Shown here piece by piece: positions 12,363 to 23,362 of a stretch of DNA of 64,000 nt. This DNA is from Diphasiastrum complanatum (lineage: Eukaryota; Streptophyta; Lycopodiopsida; Lycopodiales; Lycopodiaceae): assembly GCA_029204225.1 (NCBI GenBank), contig CM055098.1, positions 13,297,815-13,361,814 on the forward strand. Direction: 5' to 3'. How positions within the stretch are numbered: the stretch's first letter is position 1; the number at the start of each line of letters is the position of its first letter. Made by a program: the position numbers and the translations under genes. A model generated the notes under the pieces. That model saw only the letters and a list, made by a program, of their open reading frames with translations. It was not told the DNA's origin and ran no database searches.

Positions 12363-12366
12363 GGAA

Positions 12367-13671
12367 TGTTGTAAAGCTACCTTTACAAGCTTTACTTCCG
12401 GTGCCACTGGCGCCAGCATTGTCCTCGGCGCCAGCAGCGCCCCTGCTACTCCCGGCGCCACTGTGACCAGAATCCAGCCGGCACCAAGTTCTTATGGCTG
12501 AAAATCTTTAATCGGTTCTAGCGAAGTCCAGAGAGCTCAGATCGATGTGCAATCACCTCACATGATCTAGGCATGATTAAAGGAAGCCTGGGGATTAATA
12601 AATTCTAGAGAGAGAAAATGACTTTCTAGAGAGAGAAAATTCTAGAGAGATAAAACTTGCTTTACCAGTCTGGGTAGAGTACTTGGTATGAGGGGAGGTG
12701 GCGAATCCCACCAATACTATAGGGGAGTGCGGGTTGCGACTCAGGGCAAGCTCCAACCAAGTCTCAGCCTCCCTTGCTGGAATGTTGTCGTGACACTCGC
12801 CTTGGCATGCCAGCGTCCCAAAGACTAGGGTCGGTCACACGCTTGAAATGTAACCTTTTCAGATTTATCAATAAAGTGGGATTTTTCTCAAACTGACTCT
12901 GATTACCTTTTGGGTTTCAGTGTTCGGTAAAAGTGCCAGTTGTAAGGCCGCTTCAAGCTTTTTAATTTGGCACATAGTTGAGGGTCGTATCCTGGGACGC
13001 CAGCGGTATGCCGTCGGGACCATTCGGTCGGTGGCGCCAGCGGTATGCTGTCGGGGCCATTTGGTCCAAGAACTGGTTGTCTCCATATTTGTCGTGGCTT
13101 GTGGTTCTGAGTGTTCCTTGCATGAACATGAATGGGTTAAGCTCTTGGGGAACGGGCTCTAACATGTCGGCTGAGTTGGATGGCTTGCTTGGGTGGAAGT
13201 TACCTGTTTATGGCTATCCAGTCTGGCGTGGCGCCAGGTTGGCTTCCAGCGCTCGTGGCGAAGCTTTCAGTTGGTTAAGTCTGATGTAAGTCAGACCACT
13301 TGCTTGGAATGGATGTTACTCGTTTGTAACGAAGCTTCGAGTTGGTTAAAGTTTGAGGTATGTCGGGCGGCTTGCTTGGAGGGAAGTCAACCACATTGGG
13401 ACCCTCGATCTGGCATGACGCCAGGTTGGATCTCAATGTTGGTTTCTGAACTTCCAGTTGGTTAAGTCTGATCGTTGTTGGCGAGTTGGCTGCTTGTATG
13501 TCAAGTGGGTTTGGACGGCAAGAGTTAAAGGCTGGGAAGCTAAGTCGTGGTTCCCGGCTCCCTTTGGGATGTCAATCTAGAATCAGGTTATAGTGCCAAT
13601 CACAAAGCTTAATTAAGATCAGTCACTCTTGTAGACATTCCCCACACATGTGAATTTTGGAAATTTTGTCA
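12367..13671 (+). repeat. Probable Copia 5' LTR (about 1.3 kb) with internal repeats
   Basis: The 3' end is firm, fixed by the adjacent PBS; the start is inferred from the break in the Gypsy LTR alignment. It contains a 38-bp tandem duplication near 13,000-13,070 (CGCCAGCGGTATG... twice). Between about 13,150 and 13,520 there is a degenerate array with CAGTTGGTTAAGTCTGA and GACGCCAGGTTGG words repeated two or three times. Confidence 0.5.
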
Positions 13672-13683
13672 TGGTATCAGAGC
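13672..13683 (+). other. Primer-binding site (initiator-Met tRNA type)
   Basis: TGGTATCAGAGC directly after an LTR end; identical to the site at 45,019 and, on the reverse strand, at the right window edge. Confidence 0.9.
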
Positions 13684-14460
13684 CTCATTAACCTTTGCAT
13701 GCTAATTGATTGTACAAGAAACTGAGAGCTAAATCAAACAAAAAAGCAGTTTTGCACTTTTTCTAACCTTTCTCTAAAGTGTATTTGGATCAAATCGGAC
13801 TTGAACTGAATTTTTAGACCTGAATTGAGGTAGTACGGAATTCTGGAATCCCGCACGTGTGAAAATCAGAGTTTTTCAGTCCCTTTGTTCCCCTTACTTA
13901 TAGATCCAAAGATAGTAGTGTTATAGCTTGATGGAAAGCATTTGATCTGCACTTTCCATAGAAATTGAAAACAAATCAATCTGATGTGTCTAGCAAGAGT
14001 TATAAGCTCTTAAAGAGGATAGGGATAGGTCTAAAATCCGAGTGACAGCATTTTGATTTGATTCAATTATACTTTGTTCTGAATCCATTGTTTTGAGCAT
14101 TCAACACAAGAAACTGTAGATCAAGACTGAGTTTGAAGTATTTGAACACCCTTTGAGCCTTCTGAGTGTCTATAATGTTTTCTTTTGAAGCATTTCACAC
14201 GTGCCAAAAGTAGGATTCAAACCAGCCAAAGTGTCTCAAACCACTTTTTGTGTCTGATCTAGATAACTTGTCTTGTGGAATATTTGAGATTCATCTCAAA
14301 TATAGTTGCAAGTGTTTCACATAGGAAGGTAGTTCAACCTTGAAAATACCTATAGTGAAAGAGAGCAGCAACTCTAAGTCTGATAGGAACAAGCTCAAAC
14401 ATATCTCAATCCAATAACTAATAAGTCTTCATTATAATGGCTCAGCAAAGCACCCCTCAA

Positions 14461-15490
14461 CTTAGTTATTAACTAAATAAACAGAAATTATGTGTAGCTT
14501 TGATTCTTCGACAAACACTAAACATAAAACTACAGAACAATAGTCTTCATCTAAAATCTCCAGCTTAGTGACATGCACCAACAAATACTACAGGATTCAT
14601 CCTTTGTAGCAAAAGCTTATTTATTTTACTTTTGTGTACAATGATAATCATTAAAGAGTTGAAACCTCAAGTACAATTACTATAAATTATGTGTAGACAA
14701 AGATGCATCATGAAAAAAAATGTCAAGATGGCAGCATATCACAGGGTCACAGTCACATATCTACTCAAAAATTACTTCGAGTTTCCTTGTGAATGCACGG
14801 AGATTCACGCTAGCAAGTCCACTCAAATTTGCATAGCAAACCTGCTCAGAACCCACTCAAAATTTGCTCTGAAAGCCATTAGAAAAACAACTTAGATTTG
14901 CATAGAGAATGCGATACAATCTGTGCCTATACAGTCACTGTAGAAAAACGACTCATATTTGCATACAAAATGCTCTATAATTTGTGCCTACAGAGTTGCA
15001 CTAAAAGGCTTATACTGATATTTTCATAGCCATATGAATGTTGCGGTTGATATAACTAGATCCATGTTGATGCCCTAGAATTATCAACCAATCAACTGAA
15101 AGCTTGAATACGTATCTAAATGGTAATAGTTTACCTAACTCCTTGAGAGATATGGAATTTGGAATCTGCTGGAATGTGGCAGTAGAGAGTGCTACTATAA
15201 TGTGGAAGAGGAGAGTCTGGTAATTGCATCTTGAAAGCAAATGTGTATGGAGTAGAAATACTTCTTTAAAAGCAAACATGTATGGACTAGCAATACTTCT
15301 TGAAATCATGTACATCCAGGGTCTACAGAAATGAAAAAGAATTTGGGCAAAAAATGAATTTATTTTGGTAATTTACATTAATAAACTCTGTCAATCTACG
15401 TGGCATTTCTTAAAGGGTCTTTTTTGGATCCAGAATTCCTCTAATGGCATATGAAATCAAAGATAAACTATAAGAGTAGTGTAGGTTCAC
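14461..15490. other. No gene seen; local tandem repeats
   Basis: AT-rich sequence with a 61-bp tandem repeat starting at 14,881 and 14,942 (AGAAAAACRACT...TTTGCATA) and a shorter duplication near 15,233-15,305 (AAAGCAAACATGTATGGA type). No motif-bearing frame was found. Confidence 0.6.
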
Positions 15491-15494
15491 TTAC

Positions 15495-16108
15495 CATGCT
15501 TGCTTGCAATCCCGTCTTTTCGCTCGAGCCCAACCTAGGATTTGGCCTATCCCATGCATCCTAGCGGGCGCGACATCTTTCTGAATCTTGTATTTATCTG
15601 GTGTTCATTCATTTGCTTTTACACTGTTCCAATCACTTTTTGATCACCAGGAGGGCTTGGATTGCCCGTCCCTATAAGCTCGTCGTGCAATATCACGACA
15701 ATGCCTAATCCATAAGCTCATATGCTTATGAATTTCCTTCTCTTCGAATTTCTCTTCTTGTTGGAATTCGTCACAAAGGGTACCAATAACCTGTCATTTA
15801 TCGGCAATAGATTGTTTGGACCATTTACTTAACGATATGTCACCAAAATGGTGTTGGCATAAAGAATAGAGCCGGTCCAAAACCACCCTCCCTTTTCTGT
15901 TGGCAATTATATTACCTTGAGGATCCACGTCATAATAAAGATTTGTGGATGACTCTTCGGTGGGGGTGGGAGCCGTGGCCGCTTGTGAGGGACCACCCTC
16001 ATCTTGGCTAAGCATACTTTGTAGTTCTATTTTTTGCTTAGGAGTTAATGATTCATATAAATTTTTAACATAATCTCCCAAGCTTTCACCACTGCCTGAC
16101 CCCGACAT
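15495..16108 (-). pseudogene. Transposase_24-like relic, relative of the gene at the left edge
   Basis: From an ATG at 16,108 the frame reads a Gly/Ser start, a short helix (LTPKQKIELQSML) and YYDVDPQGNIIANRKGR, then reaches a TAA after ADK near 15,794. Past that stop the same frame continues with VIGTLCDEFQQEEKFEEKE, MSLWIRHCRDIARRAYRDG, two more stops, and a canonical donor (GTAAGT) at 15,494. Position by position this mirrors the left-edge gene: IIATLHKEFNQDEKF, SHIRHKRQALWR and a GTAAGT donor after the following charged segment. Both carry stops, so both look dead. Function by family would be transposition or a domesticated DNA-binding role; the family name is inferred. Confidence 0.5.
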
Positions 16109-16390
16109 GATTACTACATTCATAAACATACAATACATTACAATAAACCCTAATATATTGAAATGAAATAGAAAAGAAAATCGATTACAGAACTTTAATG
16201 CATATTGAAGTGGGACTTTCATACCTGTAATAACAAAAGAAGAGTTAGATATGCATTTAGAGCTTGCACCAAGATGCAAAAGAATCATATAAGCGACAAC
16301 GTATAAGAATAGTACTATCTAAAAATTAAAACATTAGAATCATACAATAATTTTATGTTATTTGAGTTTTGTACTTGTGCATATATGTAG

Positions 16391-17092
16391 TTTATCACAA
16401 CGAGATGAATTACATTCAGATCAATCTAGCGATGAAGACACTACTCAAGTTAACAAGGTAAGTAAACATGCATGTTTTCTTGTTCATAAAGACTTTGTTA
16501 CTATAAGTTAAACTATTGTGCTAAAGTGACATGTACTTGATTTTTGTTTCTCGTAGAAAAATTATTTTCAAAATAAAATATGGTGCACATGTCTCAAGTG
16601 TGATGGGCAAAAGATGCGTGAAAGACGTATTGTTGAAAATCATTTGTGGAAGTTTGGACGAAAAGAAGAAGGTCAACCATCAATTTGGAAGACGATGAGG
16701 TTTGTTAACTTTATATGATTGTTTTTTATTATAATCTTCGTCAATATATATACATCACTTCTGGAATTTGTTTCATGTGTGTAGCCAATACATCGAATGC
16801 CATTCCACAGAGTTGATCCGTCTGTGTTTAGTTATAATCAACGTCAAGTTTTGATAGACATGAGAAAACAAAGAATGAAACAAATTGAAGAGGCAAACAG
16901 AATTGGAAAAAAGAGTAATCAACTTGATTCTAATGATTATGATGATAAGGTGCAACACGATGAATCAATGCACAACATGTTTGAATCTTACTTTGAAACA
17001 GATGAGAATGATGATATGCATGCATCTTCTAATGAAAACGGAGATCACGAACAATTTGAGATCGAAGAAGACGAGATGCTATTGCGCAAGGA
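16391..17092 (+). pseudogene. Split-exon fragment like the plant CACTA transposase-associated domain
   Basis: Three segments join. Exon 16,391-16,457 (DELHSDQSSDEDTTQVNK) ends in a perfect GTAAGT donor. Exon 16,557-16,699 follows ...TCTCGTAG and holds WCTCLKCDG...RRIVENHLWKFGR, resembling the Cys-x2-Cys plus HL..GF pattern of the transposase-associated domain of CACTA elements. A third segment from about 16,785 (HRMPFHRVDPSVFSYNQRQ, then a strongly acidic stretch) runs to about 17,092. The joins between segments two and three are not clean in phase. No transposase catalytic core is present. It may instead be part of an unrecognised host gene. Confidence 0.35.
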
Positions 17093-17924
17093 GGCAGACA
17101 CTCCTTTATGTTGGATTTATTTTCTCTTCCTCCTAAATCCCATTTTAATCTGCCTCCATTCATGCTGCATTTTTACTCACGTTGTCGCATAGTCTGCATA
17201 TTTACATGCAAATTCTCACAGGTCAAGAAAAGGCGAAAGAATCGAGACATTGTGTTTTTTACACTTGTTTTTGTGACAAGCGAAAAAGGTGACACTGCCT
17301 TACAAAATATCGAAGATACCCCAAAAAGCAAAGGCACCTTGTAAATCTAATCCTAAGGCAATTTTGTAAGGGTGACACATTTTTCTCATCTTTACCAACA
17401 TTCACTTCAGCAAAGGCTGACGTCACTCCCTCTCCACGCTCATCCCATGCAGCTGCGCTAACAGATACTTGACAACGACTACAGTCACCCACAATCTCCT
17501 ACAGACAACACATCCACTTTGCACTTTTCTCATCTACGCACTGGTAACAATATGTATATATACTAAATACCATTTGCGTATTCAGGTTGATGATTGCTAA
17601 AGAGATTAAGATAAGCGTGTGTAAATCTAGCATCAGGAGCTTATCAGAGATAGACGAAGTAGATGACCTACGCATTGATTCTTTATTTTCAGTAATAAGG
17701 TTTCATTCCTTAACAGATTGAATTAGCTTTGTAAAGCACGTGGTTTCGCCCGCTAATGTCTTGTGCTTTACCGCATTATTGGCATGTATATTTGATATAC
17801 TTAATCTGATAACAGCTCTTTGTTCTGCGTTCAGATCTGTGTCAGTATTTCTATGTTTGTTTTCATTTTGTCTGACTTTTCTGATTGCTCAATCTGGTAA
17901 TCTGTTTTTCTAATACTAGAAAAT
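17093..17924. other. No gene seen
   Basis: AT-rich sequence without a frame carrying recognisable motifs on either strand. Confidence 0.5.
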
Positions 17925-18165
17925 TCACATGCGCCTTGAACTAAAGTGCCTATCTAGAAATTTTTCAGTCTCGTTCATAACATTCTCTGTAATCGTAGCT
18001 TTTATTTTACTCATTCTACTTGTGCTCAACATTGATTTTGTTGACTTAGAAGTAAAAAAAAAACCTAATGACCTCCCAATGGAATTGGCAGTTGTGAGAT
18101 GGTCTTGAGCAACCAATGCAGATCTGCACAACAAATATCATTGTTAGAAGAAGGTTGGTAAGAAA
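17925..18165 (-). repeat. Dispersed repeat with exon-like frame, second copy at 39,890-40,120
   Basis: On the reverse strand, text from CCTTCTTCTAACAATGA through TTTGTTGTGCAG, ACTTCTAAGTCAACAAAATC and AGCACAAGTAGAATGA to CACTTTAGTTCAA is shared with the forward strand at 39,890-40,095 with modest divergence. In this copy a frame of 69 codons (Ser/Lys-rich, TSKSTKSMLSTSRM, then NETEKFLDRHF) is open; it is broken in the other copy. The TTGTGCAG before it looks like a splice acceptor. Product not recognised; probably part of a transposon. Confidence 0.6.
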
Positions 18166-18460
18166 GTTTGTGCAAACACTTTATTTATTTTATAAAGCAC
18201 AATCCTAAAACTTCTCTTAGAAAATGGAGACAAATAGATATATGACATAACTCATGATTATATGAAAACAAAAAATTCCAGACAACAGTATAGAGAAATA
18301 GTAACAATAACACTTATTTGAATACACAGATCCTTCTTTTTTGGTGACACCCTCTCGATGAAATATCACATATATCCTTTGTTGGCAATTGTCTTCTTCT
18401 AGTACTTTTTGTCTTCTCATTCAACAAGTTCATATCTTTAACTAGACACAAATATGAGAT

Positions 18461-18718
18461 TCACATGGATTGAAATGCAATTTTCATCTCATCATTACTA
18501 TTTGTAAGCTCTCTCAAAGAAGCTTGTAACATTTCAATCCATTTTTTTAGGACTTCATTTTCCTCCAAACAATTTTTCAAATTCATCTGCGTATCATGAT
18601 ACTCCCTTGATATTTGCTTCAATTTTTCTCCTAGAAAAGATATACTTTGCATCGAATATGAATTACTATAATTTTTCAAGTTCTCACGATAACCTAAAAG
18701 ACCACTTTTCCATGGCAC
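18461..18718 (-). CDS. Unrecognised 85-codon frame with coiled-coil character
   Basis: An open frame with heptad-like spacing (FLGEKLKQISREYHDTQMNL, EENEVLKKWIEMLQASLRELT) that would form a coiled coil. No family is recognised. It may be an exon of the same decayed unit as the repeat at 17.9 kb, on the same strand. It could also be chance. Confidence 0.2.
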   Translation of the reverse strand: MPWKSGLLGYRENLKNYSNSYSMQSISFLGEKLKQISREYHDTQMNLKNCLEENEVLKKWIEMLQASLRELTNSNDEMKIAFQSM

Positions 18719-19010
18719 ATATAAATTATCAACTGAGTAACGGAATGTAAATCAAGATGTTTTAATGAATGTGGATAAATAGTATATAATATTTCCAATG
18801 TTCATAAATCCAAATTTCTTTTCTACAATGGATCATCTCAGAATCTAACCGTTTTTTATTCTTTTGAATTCCTTGTCCTAAGCGGACCATACTTTGCAAG
18901 AAGATCCACATGAAGATGACAAAGCTAGGCATCATAGAGAAACGAGAAGTAAACAGTATGATGACAATAAAATATGATTTAGTAGCAATCACATCTTTCA
19001 AGTGGTGCAT

Positions 19011-22000
19011 ATTTTAAAAAATTTTACATTTATTGTCTATAAATGTTGTTCTTCGAAATGTACCAAATTTTGGGAGGGAAGTCTTTTGATATTTGAGGTG
19101 TGGTTAACTGTGGTTAAGCATAAATTATTAAGCATAAGTTAGAATGATTTGCATTGAAAATAGTGTGGGTAGATGGATATAGAAGCTATAAAAATGTTAT
19201 TTGGATTACTTTTATTTATTTATCTCTCTTATACGTGTCATTTCTTATAGGGCCCTTGTTCTATTCATTTCCTCTCTAATAGGGGCATGGACAAAATAAC
19301 CATAAACAATTGCAATCAAGTTGTCAGAGTTGATCCTACCACTTAGTTAATTAGACCCATCAGCCCTCTAGGATGAGAAAACCTCATCTATTGTAGATTA
19401 CATGATCGATCAACATCAGACGTAAATATTGATGTCATCAAGACGTAAATATTGATGTCATCAATTGGATAGAAGCCCTATCTATTGTCAGTTATGTAAG
19501 TTCCGCCAAGAGATCTACATCCAAGTTTGTGAATTCAAAACATCAACATTCCATGTGGGCTCAAGAGAGTATTACATGTAATAGCAATATATTGACCAGC
19601 AAATATGGATCGAGCAATTTTTTTCATAGCTTTCAAAAATTTCTCCAATGTCTACTAATAAATATTCCATCCATCTTCTTTGGAGACTTTAATATAGATG
19701 TATCCATTGAAAGCACATCTTCCCAAGCATGTATAAACTTACTATATTCATAACTGATTGTAATTAATCCCAAGTGACATAAACATATTGGTTTGATTAC
19801 CAATTACCTACGTACCATGGCTTCAAATTAAACTTCCTAACAATATTCCCTAATCCATAAACCCTACTCATAAAACGATACCTCTTACAACTTCAAATTT
19901 CAATCTACATAATCTTTTTCAACAAAAAATTTAGAATCAAAAAAAAGCTAGTACATGGTAATATTTATAAATTCATAAAGGCCTAAAAACTGGTGGAATC
20001 CTATGAAATCTTGTATTGTTCAATTTTTTTTTCCCCCAATTTGATTCTTCCATTTTCAAACTTTTGCAAAATATATATACACTTTGAAGGTCAAGGCCTT
20101 TTGTAGTACAAAGAAGGAAATTTTGAACAAGAAATCCTAACAAAGAGAAGGGAAGAAGGGAATTTTAAAATGTTTGTTGACATTGGAGAAAGGGAATTTG
20201 GAGCATAAATCGGAGTTAATGTTCACTTCACCTATTTGACCAGCTTCTTTTTTTGTTTTGATAAAGTAGATAGTTCTATGATTTCTACCAACTAGCGCAT
20301 AAAATTTTTCGTGAATGGAAAATACAAAAGTGTTATGAAATATGTATCCTGCATCGGATTATGTCGAAGGTCCATGATACGAGCTAGATTTTGAGAGGTT
20401 GAACACAAACATAGGAAACTGATGTTGTGCCGGCTTCCTCTCATCTTTCCAAGTAGTCTTTAATATGAAGCATATTTGCATAAAAATATGTCTACTTCTA
20501 AGAGCTTTCTCTTTTGAAACTCATGTGCCACTACTACGGCTTGGCTTTCACAATCTCAAAATCTTAAGCAAAGTCTTCATCTGTCAAAGACATACAATTT
20601 GAAGACCTACCATTGGATGCTTTCTCCTTTATTACATGGCTTGTTCATCAGAAGTTTATTTCTCTCTTTGGCTTCTGTTATATTTTTTAGGAACTTATAG
20701 GCTTTGAGGTAGGTATACATTTTGTTCTTCCCTATCTTTTAAATGGCCAACCACTCCCCTTTGTAGACATTTTTAAAACCATCCTTTGTCCTTCAACAAT
20801 AAGATTCTCCTATGAGTCTGCCTTCGTTTGGAATCATTGCTAATTTCCAAATGCCCTTCACATCTATCCTCCTCTTTCCTACAACATTGCCTACAACGAC
20901 CACCTCTACATTCATTGTCTACAACTTGACACACTCCATAACACACTCTCTTTCTCATGATCACATTGTAAAATTCCATAGGCTTGATATAACTTTTTCA
21001 TCATTTGTTTTAGTTTGTATGTAAGCATTTCAATATTTTTATGTAGATTAACAAGTTTACAAATTCCATTCTTTAGTCAATTGCTTACATTTGAAACAAG
21101 CACACCACAATCAATAGCATAAACTATTATTGCAAATATACCAATCTTGGAGTATTCTATATTGTATATCTCATTTAGCCACTCAACAAATAATGCATGC
21201 TAATCACTTTAGACGACACTTGATTAAATAGTGACATATTATTCTTCCATTTCTCGCCCACGACTATAGCTACACTTCCTGCATTTCAGTCTACTTGGCC
21301 TTCCAATCCAATTCCCAAGATGCACCTTTCTGGTTCAAAAAGTGAAACAACTTGACATTGCATATTAGAACCCATTAAAACATGATTTGCATCGTTGTGC
21401 TTAAAAAAAGAAATAAAACAAACTCTAACTATAAATATGCATTGTAATTGGCAGTCTTAAAATTGTCTGTGCAAGAGCGTTTGTATGTTTTTGTAATGTC
21501 TATGAGCGTCTCTTAAAATTTTCTTCTTAAACAGAATTATATATCTTGTCTACACTTTGTTTTCATAATATACCAAACTTTGCACATAAATTTGCAACCA
21601 ATATATTATCTACTGTTTGTACACATACCATATATGTTTTGCACATTTCTAAATTGTGTTTGCTTCTATATTAAGTATATAAAAACATGGTTATGTTTCC
21701 ATTATTCATTTCTCTATATATAAAAGTGTCATATAAAGAGAAAACCAAACTTTGAATTCATGTAGTATTGAGAGATTTTGTCTTATCGTTAGATATAGGT
21801 CATCTCCATGAGAGTGTACATACTATATACTTGTCCAATGCATTGGATGTGATAGACAATCCATATATTATTCACATAAACGATGTTCTACATCTCATAA
21901 AAACAAACATACATGTGGTCATTATCAATGAATCCAATGCATACATAAAAATTTCCAACACATAGCATGCATGTTAAAATATTCAATCAAATATTTGTGT

Positions 22001-22060
22001 GTCCTTGTAAATTTTTGTTAAAATACTTGTATTTCATTTTATATCAATGTGACGATTATT
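19011..22060. other. Three kilobases with no recognisable gene
   Basis: AT-rich unique-looking sequence. A 23-bp word (AGACGTAAATATTGATGTCATC type) is tandemly repeated at about 19,417-19,463. Short open frames lack family motifs and biased codon structure. Confidence 0.5.
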
Positions 22061-22064
22061 GATC

Positions 22065-22960
22065 AAAGCTTCTTACAAGGCCATATCCTAAGCCCCTTGA
22101 AAAGCCTTACAATGCAATTTTAGTAAGTGTATAAAAGCCTCTTACAGGCCATTAACTTGGGCCTAGAAAATCCCCTTTGAGAGCAATGGCTTGGGTTAAA
22201 GATAGGCTCATGAAAGAGCAAATCTTCACCTGACAAACACTTCTTATAAGGCAAATTTAGCTTTAGAAAAGTGTCTTGGAAGCCTGCATTATCTTTAGCC
22301 TCAAATGCCCTTTCAACACAGTCTCTTAGATAAGTTTACATACATCTCTTAGAAGGCCAAATATTGAGCTTTGTGAAGCCTCTTACAAGTCAATACCTTG
22401 AGTCCATCATGATGCAATAATTTTAGTTTATCAAGCCTTTAAACAGACCAAACCTTGAGTCCATTTAAAACGCAATATCTTTTGGGTCCATTTAAAAGGC
22501 AATATCATGAAATGCCATATCTTGAGGCGCTTAATCGATTTTCTCGGAATGATTTGAGTTTAACTTATGAAAAAAAAAATCATCTTCAGTAAGTTGAAGG
22601 CCTCTTATGATACAATATATTGAGTTTATGGAGCCTCATCTTTATTCAATTAGGATCTTTTAGTGAAAAAGGTTTTGGATCTATAGAGATTTTGGATCTT
22701 TAGTCATAAGCCATCATATTATTATGAAGGACCCTCTTCGGAAGCAAGATGTTAAGATTTCTAAGTGGAAAATTTTAAATCTTGAGTTTAATACCGTTGA
22801 TTACATCCAGTGCAAAATGTTAAAACTTGAGCTGAATACAATCTCTTAGTTTGTCAAAATTGCTTGACAGGCCAAATATTGTTGAGTTTCTAGAACCGTA
22901 TTACAAGCCACTCAACCTCAAAGAGCCTCTCAAAACCCAATATCAAAAATTTATACAAAC
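22065..22960. repeat. Degenerate short-period tandem repeat
   Basis: Recurring words GCCTCTTACAAG, AAGGCCAATATC/AATATCTTGAG and TTGAGTCCATTTAAAA appear every few tens of bases from about 22,065 to 22,640, with weaker echoes to about 22,960. The unit has drifted too far for a fixed period to be read by eye. No coding potential. Confidence 0.5.
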
Positions 22961-23285
22961 CTTAAACAAGACATGTCAATATAGTTTTTTCTTTTATTTG
23001 TTCATCAATTTTATGTTTTCAGTTCAAAATTTCCTGAAATATAGATGCTTCAGCTTGCAATGCAGGGCCTCCCTCTCGTGATACATATATCACCTAATTG
23101 TTGCATACACAAGCACATGTGAAGCTGCAATACTACTCAATATTGTTGTACATGTACATGGTTACTTGGATGAGTGAAATGTGTACGTCGTTGCAATACC
23201 AACTAACAATTAGTTAGCTGTTCAGTGACCTTAGTTTGGATCGTAAATCATACTTATTTTTAGTATGATGTTGCATCATTGTTGT

Positions 23286-23362
23286 TCACTTGAAGAGCAG
23301 ACTCCTATTGTGCCACGCATGAGTTGATGCAATGCAGCACCTACACGCTTCGATGTATCTAC
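23286..23362 (-). other. Displaced 3' end of the terpene synthase last exon
   Basis: Joined to 27,350 by removing the Copia element and one target-site copy, the frame continues without a stop for 24 codons and ends with TGA at 23,286-23,288. Tail residues include RYIEACRCC and THAWHNRSLLFK, where terpene synthases keep a C-terminal helix with Trp. Confidence 0.75.

Larger units (their letters stand above)
5692..12366 (-). mobile_element. Ty3/Gypsy-type LTR retrotransposon, reverse strand, long LTRs, gag-only coding remnant
   Basis: Two direct copies of the same long sequence flank a reverse-strand gag: left copy from 5692 and right copy from 11,067, both beginning TGAAGGATTATAAAA. Because the internal region lies left of the right copy, the right copy is the 5' LTR. 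A primer-binding site sits one base inside it. Only gag-like coding is visible between the LTRs; no protease, RT, RNase H or integrase is seen, so it is a non-autonomous or internally deleted element. The right LTR is interrupted at about 12,366 by a Copia element, so the right end is a minimum. Confidence 0.75.
12367..14460 (+). mobile_element. 5' portion of a Copia-type element: LTR, PBS and leader
   Basis: A probable LTR runs from TGTTGTAAAG at 12,367 to TTTTGTCA at 13,671, about 1305 bases. It is followed immediately by TGGTATCAGAGC (13,672-13,683), the classical Copia primer-binding site. A leader of about 750 bases leads to an ATG at 14,437 that opens a gag-like start (MAQQST...) but stops after about a dozen codons. 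No further pol and no 3' LTR can be found, so the element is truncated. It lies within the right Gypsy LTR. Confidence 0.65.

Noticed and set aside
12978-13465. Overlapping frames of about 100 codons
   Set aside because: Lie inside a repeat-bearing LTR and show no family motif.
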